From Pedobacter caeni (GTDB lineage: Bacteria > Bacteroidota > Bacteroidia > Sphingobacteriales > Sphingobacteriaceae): 64,000 nucleotides of DNA. The position numbers were made by a program, and so were the translations under genes. Positions within the stretch are counted from its first letter, which is position 1. Each line of letters opens with the position of its first letter. The stretch spans positions 1-64,000 of the forward strand of contig NZ_FQUQ01000002.1 in NCBI RefSeq assembly GCF_900129215.1. Direction: 5' to 3'. Below, piece after piece: positions 10,201 to 16,224 of this stretch. The notes under the pieces are model-generated. The model saw only the letters and a program-made list of their open reading frames with translations, ran no database searches and was not told the origin of the DNA.

Positions 10201-11757
10201 GTTGAACTCGGGAAGTTTTCCGTTCAGGTTTACTCCGCCATCAAAATTAAGCTTCACATTTTTGTCGTCGATCTTTAAACTTCCATCAAAGTATTTCTTT
10301 TCAAAAGTACCGTCAATGTTCACATTTCTATACCGGTAATTGTTGAAATCAATATAATCAATATCGCCGTCTAGTTTTTCGTAAAGGCTTTTGATCTCTG
10401 TTCCACGGCCTTTTACATTCAGAGATGCGGTAATTCTTCCTAGTGTGCTTTCATCAATCAGATCACCCAGGTTAAAATCGTAAGTTTTTACATTTCCTGA
10501 ATAAGAAGGTGTTCCCTTTTTGTCGATTTTCATGTTTACATCAGAAACCAGGCGTCCTAGTTTGGTCTTGAACTCGCCATAGGCGATAAAGTCATTCTGA
10601 AATCCGGTAAAGGAACCATTGAAATTAACATTGCCGAATTTGGAAACTATTTTAGGAATTTGCTTTGCCTTTTTCCCGGTAATTCCTGTTAGCAACAGGT
10701 CAAGATCTTGTTTATTCGTTCCCGCCATCTCAATTTTGAGGTCCATAAAAGTCTCTTTTAGAACAGGAAGACCTTTGAGTGCGAAATCTCCTTTGATATG
10801 GGTCGCCTTACCGGCCTTAATGGCTAGTTTTTTCGCCCTCAGGTTATTTACCAGGCCTGTAATCTGCCCGTCAACATCCAGATTTAGGTTCATCTGGTCC
10901 AGCTCGGAAGTAAAGAAAGAGACATCACGTGAGGCGATATGACTATTTTTGAAATTGGCTTTCATCCTTACCTTGTTGACATAATCATTGAAGTCTTTAA
11001 AACGGTTAAAGCTCATTTTAAAGTAGTCCTGAAGTTTACTATGGTTGGTTTCCAATAGCAATTTCTGAAGTTCTATCTTATTGGTGTCAACCGTAGTAAA
11101 GGCCGTTAAATTTTTAAGGTAGAATCCGCTTTTTTCTTTAAAAGTCAGATTTTTGATGTCTGCCTGTATAATATGATCGCTGGTATTTAGCTTTTCAAAA
11201 ATGCCATTCAGGTTGCTCAGATGAACATCTTCAAAATTTACCCCTTTCATGATCGTATCGATCTTAAGGTTTTTATATTTAAAATTGATGTTGTTCAGAA
11301 TGACCCGGTCAAACGTAATTTTATAGGGTTTTTTCTTCTTCTTTTTTACAGGAGGCGGGCCGGAATCGAAATAGTCAATGATGAAGTCCAGGTTGGTAGA
11401 TTCGTCTTTATATGATTTGAGGAAAAATATGCCATCATTGAGCTGTACGGTGTTTACATCAATAACCCTTTTTTCTAAAGAGAGCTGGTTGATGTCTACC
11501 ATAAGTTTGGGCGTATTTAAAAGCGTATCTTTCTGTTGATCGAGAACAAGCAGGTTTTCCAGAACAACAGATTTAAATGGTTTGATGTATATTCCGGTTA
11601 ATGAGATGGTGGTATTGAGCTCTTTTGATAAATATGCTGCTGCTTTTTTTGCGACAAAAGTCTGCACAGGCTTGAATTGAAGCGCGAATAACAGGATCGC
11701 AACTAGTAATAACACTGATGCAACAAACCAAAGAAGTATTTTTAATAGTTTTTTAAT
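7282..11757 (-). CDS. TamB-like translocation/assembly module protein (DUF490/AsmA-like)
   Basis: A giant envelope protein of about 1490 residues. An N-terminal signal anchor is followed by long beta-rich repeats typical of AsmA/TamB lipid-transport bridges and by a C-terminal TamB (DUF490) domain (~last 450 residues), recognisable by motifs such as IRWTGNP and LNFVDFNVRS-like stretches. The family spans the periplasm and is linked to outer-membrane lipid supply or protein assembly. The first conventional start is GTG at 11715, but it cuts the anchor helix in half. The open frame continues upstream and encodes KKLLKILLWFVASV, a textbook signal-anchor start, with no ATG, GTG or TTG before the stop at 11781. 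I therefore extend to an ATT at 11757; 11715 is the conservative alternative. The gene diverges from tsaD across a very short gap. No tamA-like gene is adjacent. Confidence 0.88.
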   Translation of the reverse strand: MKKLLKILLWFVASVLLLVAILLFALQFKPVQTFVAKKAAAYLSKELNTTISLTGIYIKPFKSVVLENLLVLDQQKDTLLNTPKLMVDINQLSLEKRVIDVNTVQLNDGIFFLKSYKDESTNLDFIIDYFDSGPPPVKKKKKKPYKITFDRVILNNINFKYKNLKIDTIMKGVNFEDVHLSNLNGIFEKLNTSDHIIQADIKNLTFKEKSGFYLKNLTAFTTVDTNKIELQKLLLETNHSKLQDYFKMSFNRFKDFNDYVNKVRMKANFKNSHIASRDVSFFTSELDQMNLNLDVDGQITGLVNNLRAKKLAIKAGKATHIKGDFALKGLPVLKETFMDLKIEMAGTNKQDLDLLLTGITGKKAKQIPKIVSKFGNVNFNGSFTGFQNDFIAYGEFKTKLGRLVSDVNMKIDKKGTPSYSGNVKTYDFNLGDLIDESTLGRITASLNVKGRGTEIKSLYEKLDGDIDYIDFNNYRYRNVNIDGTFEKKYFDGSLKIDDKNVKLNFDGGVNLNGKLPEFNFKADIKKARLRALKLYKDSLQVDASFSTNFSGTNLDNIQGSLLVQHIQLNNVKGIYYIDSIQLNANGIGKDRTLAINSDILDASIKGQYDLNTLPSYFKALAKTYIPSLKAEIVNYKDQIFQFNLKIKKFEPVAQLLAPGLEIEDQAIFIGNFDSQKKTATVNGFVKKLKYDGIIVNNIIVDENTSVNQLQAIITSDRVDINDSLYIKNVNISNILRNDSLTLNVKLANSDDANSLDLNGLVEFATDTVGRVSILPSILKINNEDWKIQEKVRISFHEGKTQINNFDLSNGHQLLKIDGILSKDPEDLLLVGFEKFDLETLNPFVKGLGVKLSGHLNGETKLYQVLKSPRISDNITIDSLSFNNTYIGSLTDTSSYHKANNLINIYTTIEALDKETLRARGSVDLEKKELDVQLRLDETELAVLEPFVKKLVSKLKGNISADLTVKGPFEKPAINGEVAFDKGKMTINYLQTAYTLNDQVVIDNSVIKINDLKLVDVDNNQAIANGTVDLNNIDNPTIDVVVKAKNFMALNTTEKDNPVYYGQAYGTGTFIFKGPTNRMFIDIDAKTEKGTVFNLPLNSSETISSKDFITFVSKDTTKTVKKQTSFDGLTMNLKLDVDPNSVANIFTSLGNLSGRGNATDLTLKINSLGDFDMSGDYIIENGSFDFTAQEVINKKFNIRQGGTIRWTGNPTAAQIQLKAIYALRTGLGDLYTAANRDQSNNKNERVLTEVEMGLSGLLLKPDIKLDIFFPSNPAIKEEMQAYFNDSNNLNLQALSLIIRRSFAPGTGNEDLGKQLTSGVTSTATELLFNQLNNVLSSLNLDFVDFNVRSLTEANASFRLFNDRVILNAGIVNRGGTNDLSLSGFTRNNVGGEVEILGLIKKDGTLIGKVSNKPPTQQTIFTASGINQNNNVTSLGLVYTQQFDSFREFLRKITGQYKRDLKKKAQHGETPKTRQLINKEAILNEQQKNNPKK

Positions 11758-11760
11758 AGT
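11739..11760. repeat. 11-bp perfect tandem duplication at the TamB/tsaD divergent promoter
   Basis: Positions 11739-11749 and 11750-11760 are identical (TTTTTAATAGT). The duplication falls at the presumed 5' end of the TamB-like gene and next to the tsaD -7 box. An 11-bp change in number would shift the reading frame of anything crossing it. Confidence 0.75.
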
Positions 11761-11764
11761 TTTG
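11757..11764 (+). promoter_or_regulatory. -7 box of the tsaD promoter
   Basis: TAGTTTTG matches TAnnTTTG exactly, 19 bases before the tsaD GTG start. It overlaps the presumed start region of the divergent TamB-like gene. A TTG -33 element is not evident. Confidence 0.5.
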
Positions 11765-11783
11765 TAGCTTAATAATAATCATT

Positions 11784-12785
11784 GTGCCAGTAATACTCGC
11801 TATTGAATCTTCTTGTGATGAAACTTCGGTTGCTATCTGTAACAACGGCAAAATTACTGCCAATGTTATTGCAAACCAAACAATTCATGAAAATTATGGT
11901 GGTGTAATTCCTGAACTTGCTTCAAGAGTACATCAACAAAATATTGTGCCTGTGATACAGCAGGCCTTAACAGATGCTAATGTAGACAAAAAGGAGCTAA
12001 ATGCGGTTGCTTTTACTCGTGGCCCGGGCTTATTAGGCTCTTTATTGGTTGGGGTTTCATTTGCTAAATCTTTCGCTTTGGCATTGGATTTACCATTGGT
12101 GTCTGTGAACCACATGCACGCCCATATTCTGGCTCATTTTATTGATGATCCGAAACCTGCCTTTCCTTTTATTTGCCTGACCGTTTCTGGCGGGCATACC
12201 CAAATCGTTCTTGTGAGAGATTATTTTGATATGGAAATTGTTGGGGAAACTTTGGATGATGCAGCAGGAGAGGCCTTTGATAAAACGGCTAAGATTTTAA
12301 ACCTTCCGTACCCTGGTGGCCCATTGGTAGACAAGCAGGCAAAACTTGGAAATCCACTGGCCTTTAAATTTCCAGAGCCACAGATCAAAGATTTGAATTA
12401 TAGTTTTAGCGGATTAAAAACCGCAATATTATATTTCATCAGAAAGCAAGAAAAAGAAAATCCTGACTTTATATCGGAACATTTGAATGATATTTGCGCA
12501 TCTGTTCAACATAGTATTGTGCATATTCTGCTCAATAAGTTGAAAAAGGCGGCTAAACAATACGGAATTAAGGAGATTGCAATTGCCGGAGGAGTTTCAG
12601 CAAATAGCGGACTAAGAGCTGCATTACAGCAAACGGCAGTAGAAAATGGCTGGAATGTATATATCCCTGCTTTTGAATATTGTACAGATAATGCAGCGAT
12701 GATTGCCATTGCAGGATATCAGAAATATTTGAACGGTGATTTTGTTGAACAGGACGTATCTCCGATGTCCAGGATGAATTTTTAA
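11784..12785 (+). CDS. tsaD: tRNA N6-adenosine threonylcarbamoyltransferase
   Basis: TsaD transfers the threonylcarbamoyl group to A37 of tRNAs that read ANN codons, as part of the TsaB-TsaD-TsaE complex. The 333 residues begin with the ATP-binding IESSCDET motif. The metal-binding histidines are His110 and His114 in NHMHAH, and FSGLKTA and the GGVSAN motif are also present. Length is typical. The start is GTG, giving MPVILAIESS, which fits the family exactly. It is followed 18 bases later by a small membrane protein gene. Confidence 0.97.
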   Translation: MPVILAIESSCDETSVAICNNGKITANVIANQTIHENYGGVIPELASRVHQQNIVPVIQQALTDANVDKKELNAVAFTRGPGLLGSLLVGVSFAKSFALALDLPLVSVNHMHAHILAHFIDDPKPAFPFICLTVSGGHTQIVLVRDYFDMEIVGETLDDAAGEAFDKTAKILNLPYPGGPLVDKQAKLGNPLAFKFPEPQIKDLNYSFSGLKTAILYFIRKQEKENPDFISEHLNDICASVQHSIVHILLNKLKKAAKQYGIKEIAIAGGVSANSGLRAALQQTAVENGWNVYIPAFEYCTDNAAMIAIAGYQKYLNGDFVEQDVSPMSRMNF

Positions 12786-12803
12786 TATTAATAACAGCAA
12801 ATT

Positions 12804-12986
12804 ATGAGTGCAACGAGTTTTATTTTTTTCGGTTTAATGCTGATTCCTTTTATTGCTTTTATCGTATGGTTGATCAAACAGGATAAAAAGCGGAATTACC
12901 TTGGATTAGCAGTGTTGCTTGCTGCGATTGTTGTTGCAGTTATTGTGGCAATCTATGTGGATGCAAAATATATGAAGCTGCAATAA
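12804..12986 (+). CDS. Small two-helix membrane protein of unknown function
   Basis: 60 residues with two hydrophobic helices (about 5-23 and 33-52), separated by a short basic loop (KQDKKRN). It has an ATG start 18 bases after tsaD and is followed by a strong terminator, so it is probably the last gene of a tsaD operon. I do not recognise a family. The clear membrane topology and its operon place support it as a real gene rather than a chance frame. Confidence 0.65.
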   Translation: MSATSFIFFGLMLIPFIAFIVWLIKQDKKRNYLGLAVLLAAIVVAVIVAIYVDAKYMKLQ

Positions 12987-13026
12987 CGCAGAACTGAACA
13001 CTACACGTACACTTAAAAAAAATACA

Positions 13027-13065
13027 AAAAGGCCCTGCCTTGTCATTGACAAAGCAGGGCCTTTT
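13027..13065. terminator. Bidirectional intrinsic terminator between the tsaD operon and recA
   Basis: A long GC-rich stem (GGCCCTGC with GCAGGGCC, extended on both sides by short A/T tracts and an inner TTGTC-GAC helix) flanked by A and T runs on both strands. It can end transcripts of the small membrane protein gene rightward and of recA leftward. Confidence 0.85.
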
Positions 13066-13072
13066 CTAGTAT

Positions 13073-13134
13073 TTGTGTCTGGCACCAGGTGCCCCGTCCT
13101 GAAAATAGTCAACCATTTTCAGGATCGGACACAA
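13073..13134. repeat. REP-like nested palindromic element
   Basis: An outer 7-bp stem (TTGTGTC 13073-13079 with GACACAA 13128-13134) encloses two inner dyads. The first is GGCACC-A-GGTGCC (13081-13093). The second is a perfect 10-bp stem (13097-13106 with 13115-13124) with an 8-base loop. The whole would fold as a three-way junction, between the recA stop codon and its terminator. It resembles extragenic palindromes mobilised by REP-associated tyrosine transposases; that link is an inference. No second copy was seen in the window. Confidence 0.6.
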
Positions 13135-13139
13135 GAATA

Positions 13140-14156
13140 TTAAACAACTCTTTCTTCTAATTTTTCGCCAGTTACTTCGGCTCTGATCTTAGCTTCTATT
13201 TCTTCAGAAAGTTCCGGGTTATCCAATAACAATTGTTTAACGGCATCTCTTCCCTGACCAAGCTTAGTCTCTCCATAAGAGAACCATGAGCCTGCTTTCT
13301 TGATGATGTTGAAATCTACACCTAAATCGATGATCTCTCCGGTTTTAGAAATACCTTCACCAAACATAATGTCGAATTCTGCAATTCGGAAAGGAGGAGC
13401 AACTTTGTTTTTTACAATTTTTACTTTTACCCTGTTTCCTGAAACTTCATCAGAATCTTTAATCTGCGAGGTTCTGCGAATGTCTAAGCGTACTGAAGCA
13501 TAGAATTTCAAGGCATTACCACCAGTAGTGGTTTCAGGATTTCCAAACATCACCCCAATTTTTTCACGTAATTGGTTGATGAAGATACAGCAGCATCCGG
13601 TTTTTGCAATTGTTCCTGTTAATTTACGAAGGGCCTGAGACATTAAACGGGCTTGTAATCCCATTTTTGAATCTCCCATTTCACCTTCAATCTCTGCTTT
13701 TGGTACAAGCGCAGCAACAGAGTCAATCACGATCACGTCTATTGCACCGGATCTGATCAGGTTATCTGCAATTTCCAGGGCTTGTTCTCCATTGTCCGGT
13801 TGAGATATCAATAAGTTATCTACATCTACTCCTAGTTTTTTTGCATAAGTTTTATCGAAAGCATGTTCTGCATCTATGAAAGCTGCAATTCCACCCGTTT
13901 TTTGTGCTTCTGCAATAATATGAGTAGCTAAAGTCGTTTTACCAGAGGATTCAGGGCCGTAGATTTCGATCACCCTTCCTTTTGGAACACCACCTATGCC
14001 TAAGGCAATATCTAAACTAATTGATCCTGTAGAAATAGATTCAATAGGCTCTACAGCGTTATCACCTAATTTCATTACGGTACCTTTACCATACGATTTC
14101 TCTAACTTATCTAAAGTAAGTTGTAATGCTTTTAATTTGTCTGCGTTTACGCTCAT
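13140..14156 (-). CDS. recA: Recombinase RecA
   Basis: DNA strand-exchange ATPase and SOS co-protease. 338 residues, slightly shorter than E. coli RecA at the C-terminus. The Walker A motif GPESSGKTT lies at residues 67-75, Walker B is in the [10 protein letters not shown] stretch, and the L2 loop region [13 protein letters not shown] is intact. The start ATG gives [25 protein letters not shown] family sequence. A near-perfect promoter lies 80-110 bases upstream with a dyad across the likely transcription start, so regulation by a dimeric repressor is plausible. The gene is monocistronic, ending in the terminator near 13050. Confidence 0.98.
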   Translation of the reverse strand: MSVNADKLKALQLTLDKLEKSYGKGTVMKLGDNAVEPIESISTGSISLDIALGIGGVPKGRVIEIYGPESSGKTTLATHIIAEAQKTGGIAAFIDAEHAFDKTYAKKLGVDVDNLLISQPDNGEQALEIADNLIRSGAIDVIVIDSVAALVPKAEIEGEMGDSKMGLQARLMSQALRKLTGTIAKTGCCCIFINQLREKIGVMFGNPETTTGGNALKFYASVRLDIRRTSQIKDSDEVSGNRVKVKIVKNKVAPPFRIAEFDIMFGEGISKTGEIIDLGVDFNIIKKAGSWFSYGETKLGQGRDAVKQLLLDNPELSEEIEAKIRAEVTGEKLEERVV

Positions 14157-14220
14157 ATTATTAAATTCTGGGAGTAAGATAAAATATTACCGTTGGAAGA
14201 ATCAATAACTCTTACTTACG

Positions 14221-14237
14221 TGCTAATTATATTAGCA
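14221..14237. promoter_or_regulatory. Candidate operator (perfect 7-3-7 dyad) at the recA start site
   Basis: TGCTAAT-TAT-ATTAGCA is a perfect inverted repeat. It touches the downstream edge of the recA -7 box and covers the expected transcription start, a position where a bound dimer would block initiation. A LexA-type repressor is the obvious candidate, but this is not a known LexA box that I can name. Confidence 0.5.
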
Positions 14238-14265
14238 AATATAGCTAATCTTTAATCTAATGCAA
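14236..14265 (-). promoter_or_regulatory. recA promoter
   Basis: On the minus strand a TTG (14263-14265) is followed by exactly 19 bases and then TATATTTG (14236-14243). This is an ideal Bacteroidota TTG-N19-TAnnTTTG promoter. It gives a leader of about 70 bases before the recA ATG. Confidence 0.8.
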
Positions 14266-14287
14266 GAAATAAAAATATTTTTTTTGA

Positions 14288-14956
14288 TTAGTCCGGTTTT
14301 TCGCTAATTATTTTAGTTATTTTATTGTTTTGTTGAAAATATTTACAAATATTGGTAATGTCACAAATGCTGCATTTGGGAGATCTGGCCAGACAAACAT
14401 ACCTGCCATGAAGGATCAGCCAATGGTGTGCCACATGAATGGTGTGCTCCGGCAGGTTCTTTACCAATTCTTTTTCTACTGCCAAAGGTGTTTTGCCCGA
14501 AGATAAGCCAATTCTTCTGGATACTCTGAAGACATGGGTGTCTACCGCCATAGCCGGGGCATTGTAAATTACAGAGGCAATTACATTTGCGGTTTTCCGG
14601 CCAACACCTGGCATCTTTTGTAGCTGGTCAATATCGGAAGGGACTTCATTGTTGAAATCATTTAACAACATTTTTGCCATTCCTACCAGGTGTTTGGCTT
14701 TATTATTAGGATAACTTACACTTCTGATATAGTCAAACACAATATCGGGAGTCACATCGGCCAGTGCTTTTGCATTTGGAAAACGTTGAAATAGTGCCGG
14801 GGTTACCTGGTTGATGCGCTTGTCCGTACATTGTGCGGACAGGATCACTGCAACTAATAATTGGTACGGATTATTGTAATGTAGTTCTGTTTCAGCATCG
14901 GGCTGTTTTGCAGAAAAGTGGGCAACAAAAAGTTTGTATCTGTCTTTTTTGAGCAT
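14288..14956 (-). CDS. nth: Endonuclease III
   Basis: Bifunctional DNA glycosylase/AP lyase that removes oxidised pyrimidines. The helix-hairpin-helix MPGVGRKTANVI, the catalytic Asp in VDTHVFR and the 4Fe-4S cysteines in the C-x6-C-x2-C-x5-C pattern (CLARSPKCSICDITNIC) are all present. I start at the ATG giving MLKKDRYK; a TTG two codons upstream is less likely. The C-terminus has a tail of about 18 residues beyond the cluster, rich in K and I. It is transcribed in the same direction as recA but separated by recA's own promoter, so the two DNA-repair genes are neighbours rather than an operon. Confidence 0.96.
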   Translation of the reverse strand: MLKKDRYKLFVAHFSAKQPDAETELHYNNPYQLLVAVILSAQCTDKRINQVTPALFQRFPNAKALADVTPDIVFDYIRSVSYPNNKAKHLVGMAKMLLNDFNNEVPSDIDQLQKMPGVGRKTANVIASVIYNAPAMAVDTHVFRVSRRIGLSSGKTPLAVEKELVKNLPEHTIHVAHHWLILHGRYVCLARSPKCSICDITNICKYFQQNNKITKIISEKPD

Positions 14957-15051
14957 AGGCAAATATAAACAGAAGAACTAAGACAAGGTTAAAAAAAAGG
15001 GAAGGAAAAAAAGAAAAGAAAACTAAAGTTCCGGATCCCGGGAGCCCGTTA

Positions 15052-15081
15052 AATAAAAAAGCTGCCTTTTGGGGGCAGCTT
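15052..15081 (-). terminator. Intrinsic terminator of the small 15.1-kb gene
   Basis: An 8-bp stem AAGCTGCC/GGCAGCTT (15059-15066 with 15074-15081) is followed on the minus strand by a run of U residues. It lies 18 bases after the stop codon of the 64-codon gene. Confidence 0.85.
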
Positions 15082-15099
15082 CAGTTCGTTTTTTTTGAA

Positions 15100-15291
15100 T
15101 TACTTCGCTCTGGAGTAGGCTAAAATTTTCTCGATGGTTTCATCGGAAGGATTTCTTGTTAAGCGGTCCAGTTGCGGCCTGATATGGTCATAGAACATCA
15201 TATCGAGTTCTATAACTGCATCAACTGCAGGCTTTTCCTGCTTCGGCTGTGTGCAATTCAATCTGTTAAGTGAAGTAAAGGTTTCCATCAT
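15100..15291 (-). CDS. Small acidic protein of unknown function
   Basis: About 63 residues, soluble, without membrane segments. The N-terminal part includes METFTSLNRLNC and the C-terminal half is predicted helical (DAVIELDMMFYDHIRPQLDRL). I begin at the first ATG (15291); an in-frame TTG lies two codons upstream and a second ATG follows immediately. It has its own terminator and a perfect palindrome just upstream, so it looks like an independently regulated gene. It lies directly downstream of an ECF sigma factor gene on the same strand, and a link to it is possible but not shown. I do not recognise the family. Confidence 0.6.
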   Translation of the reverse strand: MMETFTSLNRLNCTQPKQEKPAVDAVIELDMMFYDHIRPQLDRLTRNPSDETIEKILAYSRAK

Positions 15292-15309
15292 AAGCAATAA
15301 AAAATATAT

Positions 15310-15324
15310 GTTTACTAAGTAAAC
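15310..15324. promoter_or_regulatory. Perfect 15-bp palindrome, candidate operator
   Basis: GTTTACT-A-AGTAAAC is a perfect inverted repeat 18 bases upstream of the small acidic protein's start codon. It has the size and symmetry of a TetR-type operator. No regulator of that family is encoded nearby. Confidence 0.5.
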
Positions 15325-15390
15325 GTTATTGTTATAAATTTATTTTAACCTAAACTACAATTTTTTAGAGAGATTTTATAGTGTTAAAAA

Positions 15391-15966
15391 TCAGGAGATT
15401 TCTTTCACCTTCATCATCTTCCGAAGATTGCTTAAAGCATAGCGCATTCGTCCTAAAGCCGTATTTATACTCACATCGGTCAGATCTGCAATCTCTTTAA
15501 AACTAAGATCTGCATAATGACGCATGATTAAAACTTCCTTCTGGTCATCCGGTAATAAGTGAATCATCGCACGAAGGTCGAAATGTGTTTGCTCTCTCAG
15601 CATTTTTTCTTCTGCGCTTTCTTCGTGAATCTGAAGAAGGTTGAAAATGTCTGTCCCGTCAGCACTCGTAATGACAGGCGCACGTTTTTCGCGTCTGAAA
15701 TAATCGATCACAAGGTTGTGTGCAATTCGCATCACCCAAGGTAAAAATTTACCTTCTTCGTTATAACGACCCGATCTGAGCGTATTGATGACTTTTATAA
15801 ATGCATCCTGGAAAATATCCTCCGCGAGGTATTGATCCTTAACTAATAAATAGATAGATGTGTATATTTTCGACTTATGTCTTCTCAGAAGTTCTTCCAA
15901 AACCGATTCATCACCGGTAAGATATAACTTCACCAAGTCTTGGTCACTATATAATTCTAATTTCAT
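15391..15966 (-). CDS. ECF-type RNA polymerase sigma factor
   Basis: An alternative sigma factor of the sigma-70 extracytoplasmic-function group, 191 residues. Region 2 is clear (DIFQDAFIKVINTLRSGRY, then WVMRIAHNLVIDYFRREKR) and region 4 has the helix-turn-helix LSFKEIADLTDVSINTALGRM. No anti-sigma factor, FecR-like gene or TonB receptor is adjacent, unlike the ECF systems that control glycan uptake in this phylum. It is probably controlled by other means or by a distant partner. The start ATG is followed directly by region 2 sequence (MKLELYSDQDLVKLYL). Confidence 0.93.
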   Translation of the reverse strand: MKLELYSDQDLVKLYLTGDESVLEELLRRHKSKIYTSIYLLVKDQYLAEDIFQDAFIKVINTLRSGRYNEEGKFLPWVMRIAHNLVIDYFRREKRAPVITSADGTDIFNLLQIHEESAEEKMLREQTHFDLRAMIHLLPDDQKEVLIMRHYADLSFKEIADLTDVSINTALGRMRYALSNLRKMMKVKEIS

Positions 15967-16150
15967 AGGAGTATCCGTACTAAAAAGTTCCCTGCTAATT
16001 GCTATAAAATACTTAGTAGATGTTTTTTTCGATATCTTTCTCCTGTTAGTTAGTGGTTTAGTTTGTCCGTTGAATCTCCAAAAGAAGCATTTTTTTATTA
16101 CAATACAATATAAAAAGTGTTAAAAAAAATTAAAACTGCGCTGAGAGCCT

Positions 16151-16158
16151 TATTTTTG
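16151..16158 (+). promoter_or_regulatory. Possible -7 box of the uvrA promoter
   Basis: TATTTTTG matches TAnnTTTG and lies 66 bases before the uvrA ATG. No TTG -33 element is seen upstream, so the call is weak. Confidence 0.35.
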
Positions 16159-16224
16159 CATCTTCCCAAAAACGGTAATATTGCTTTTTTTGGGTTATAT
16201 TAGCACTATTCTATCCAGAAGTCA

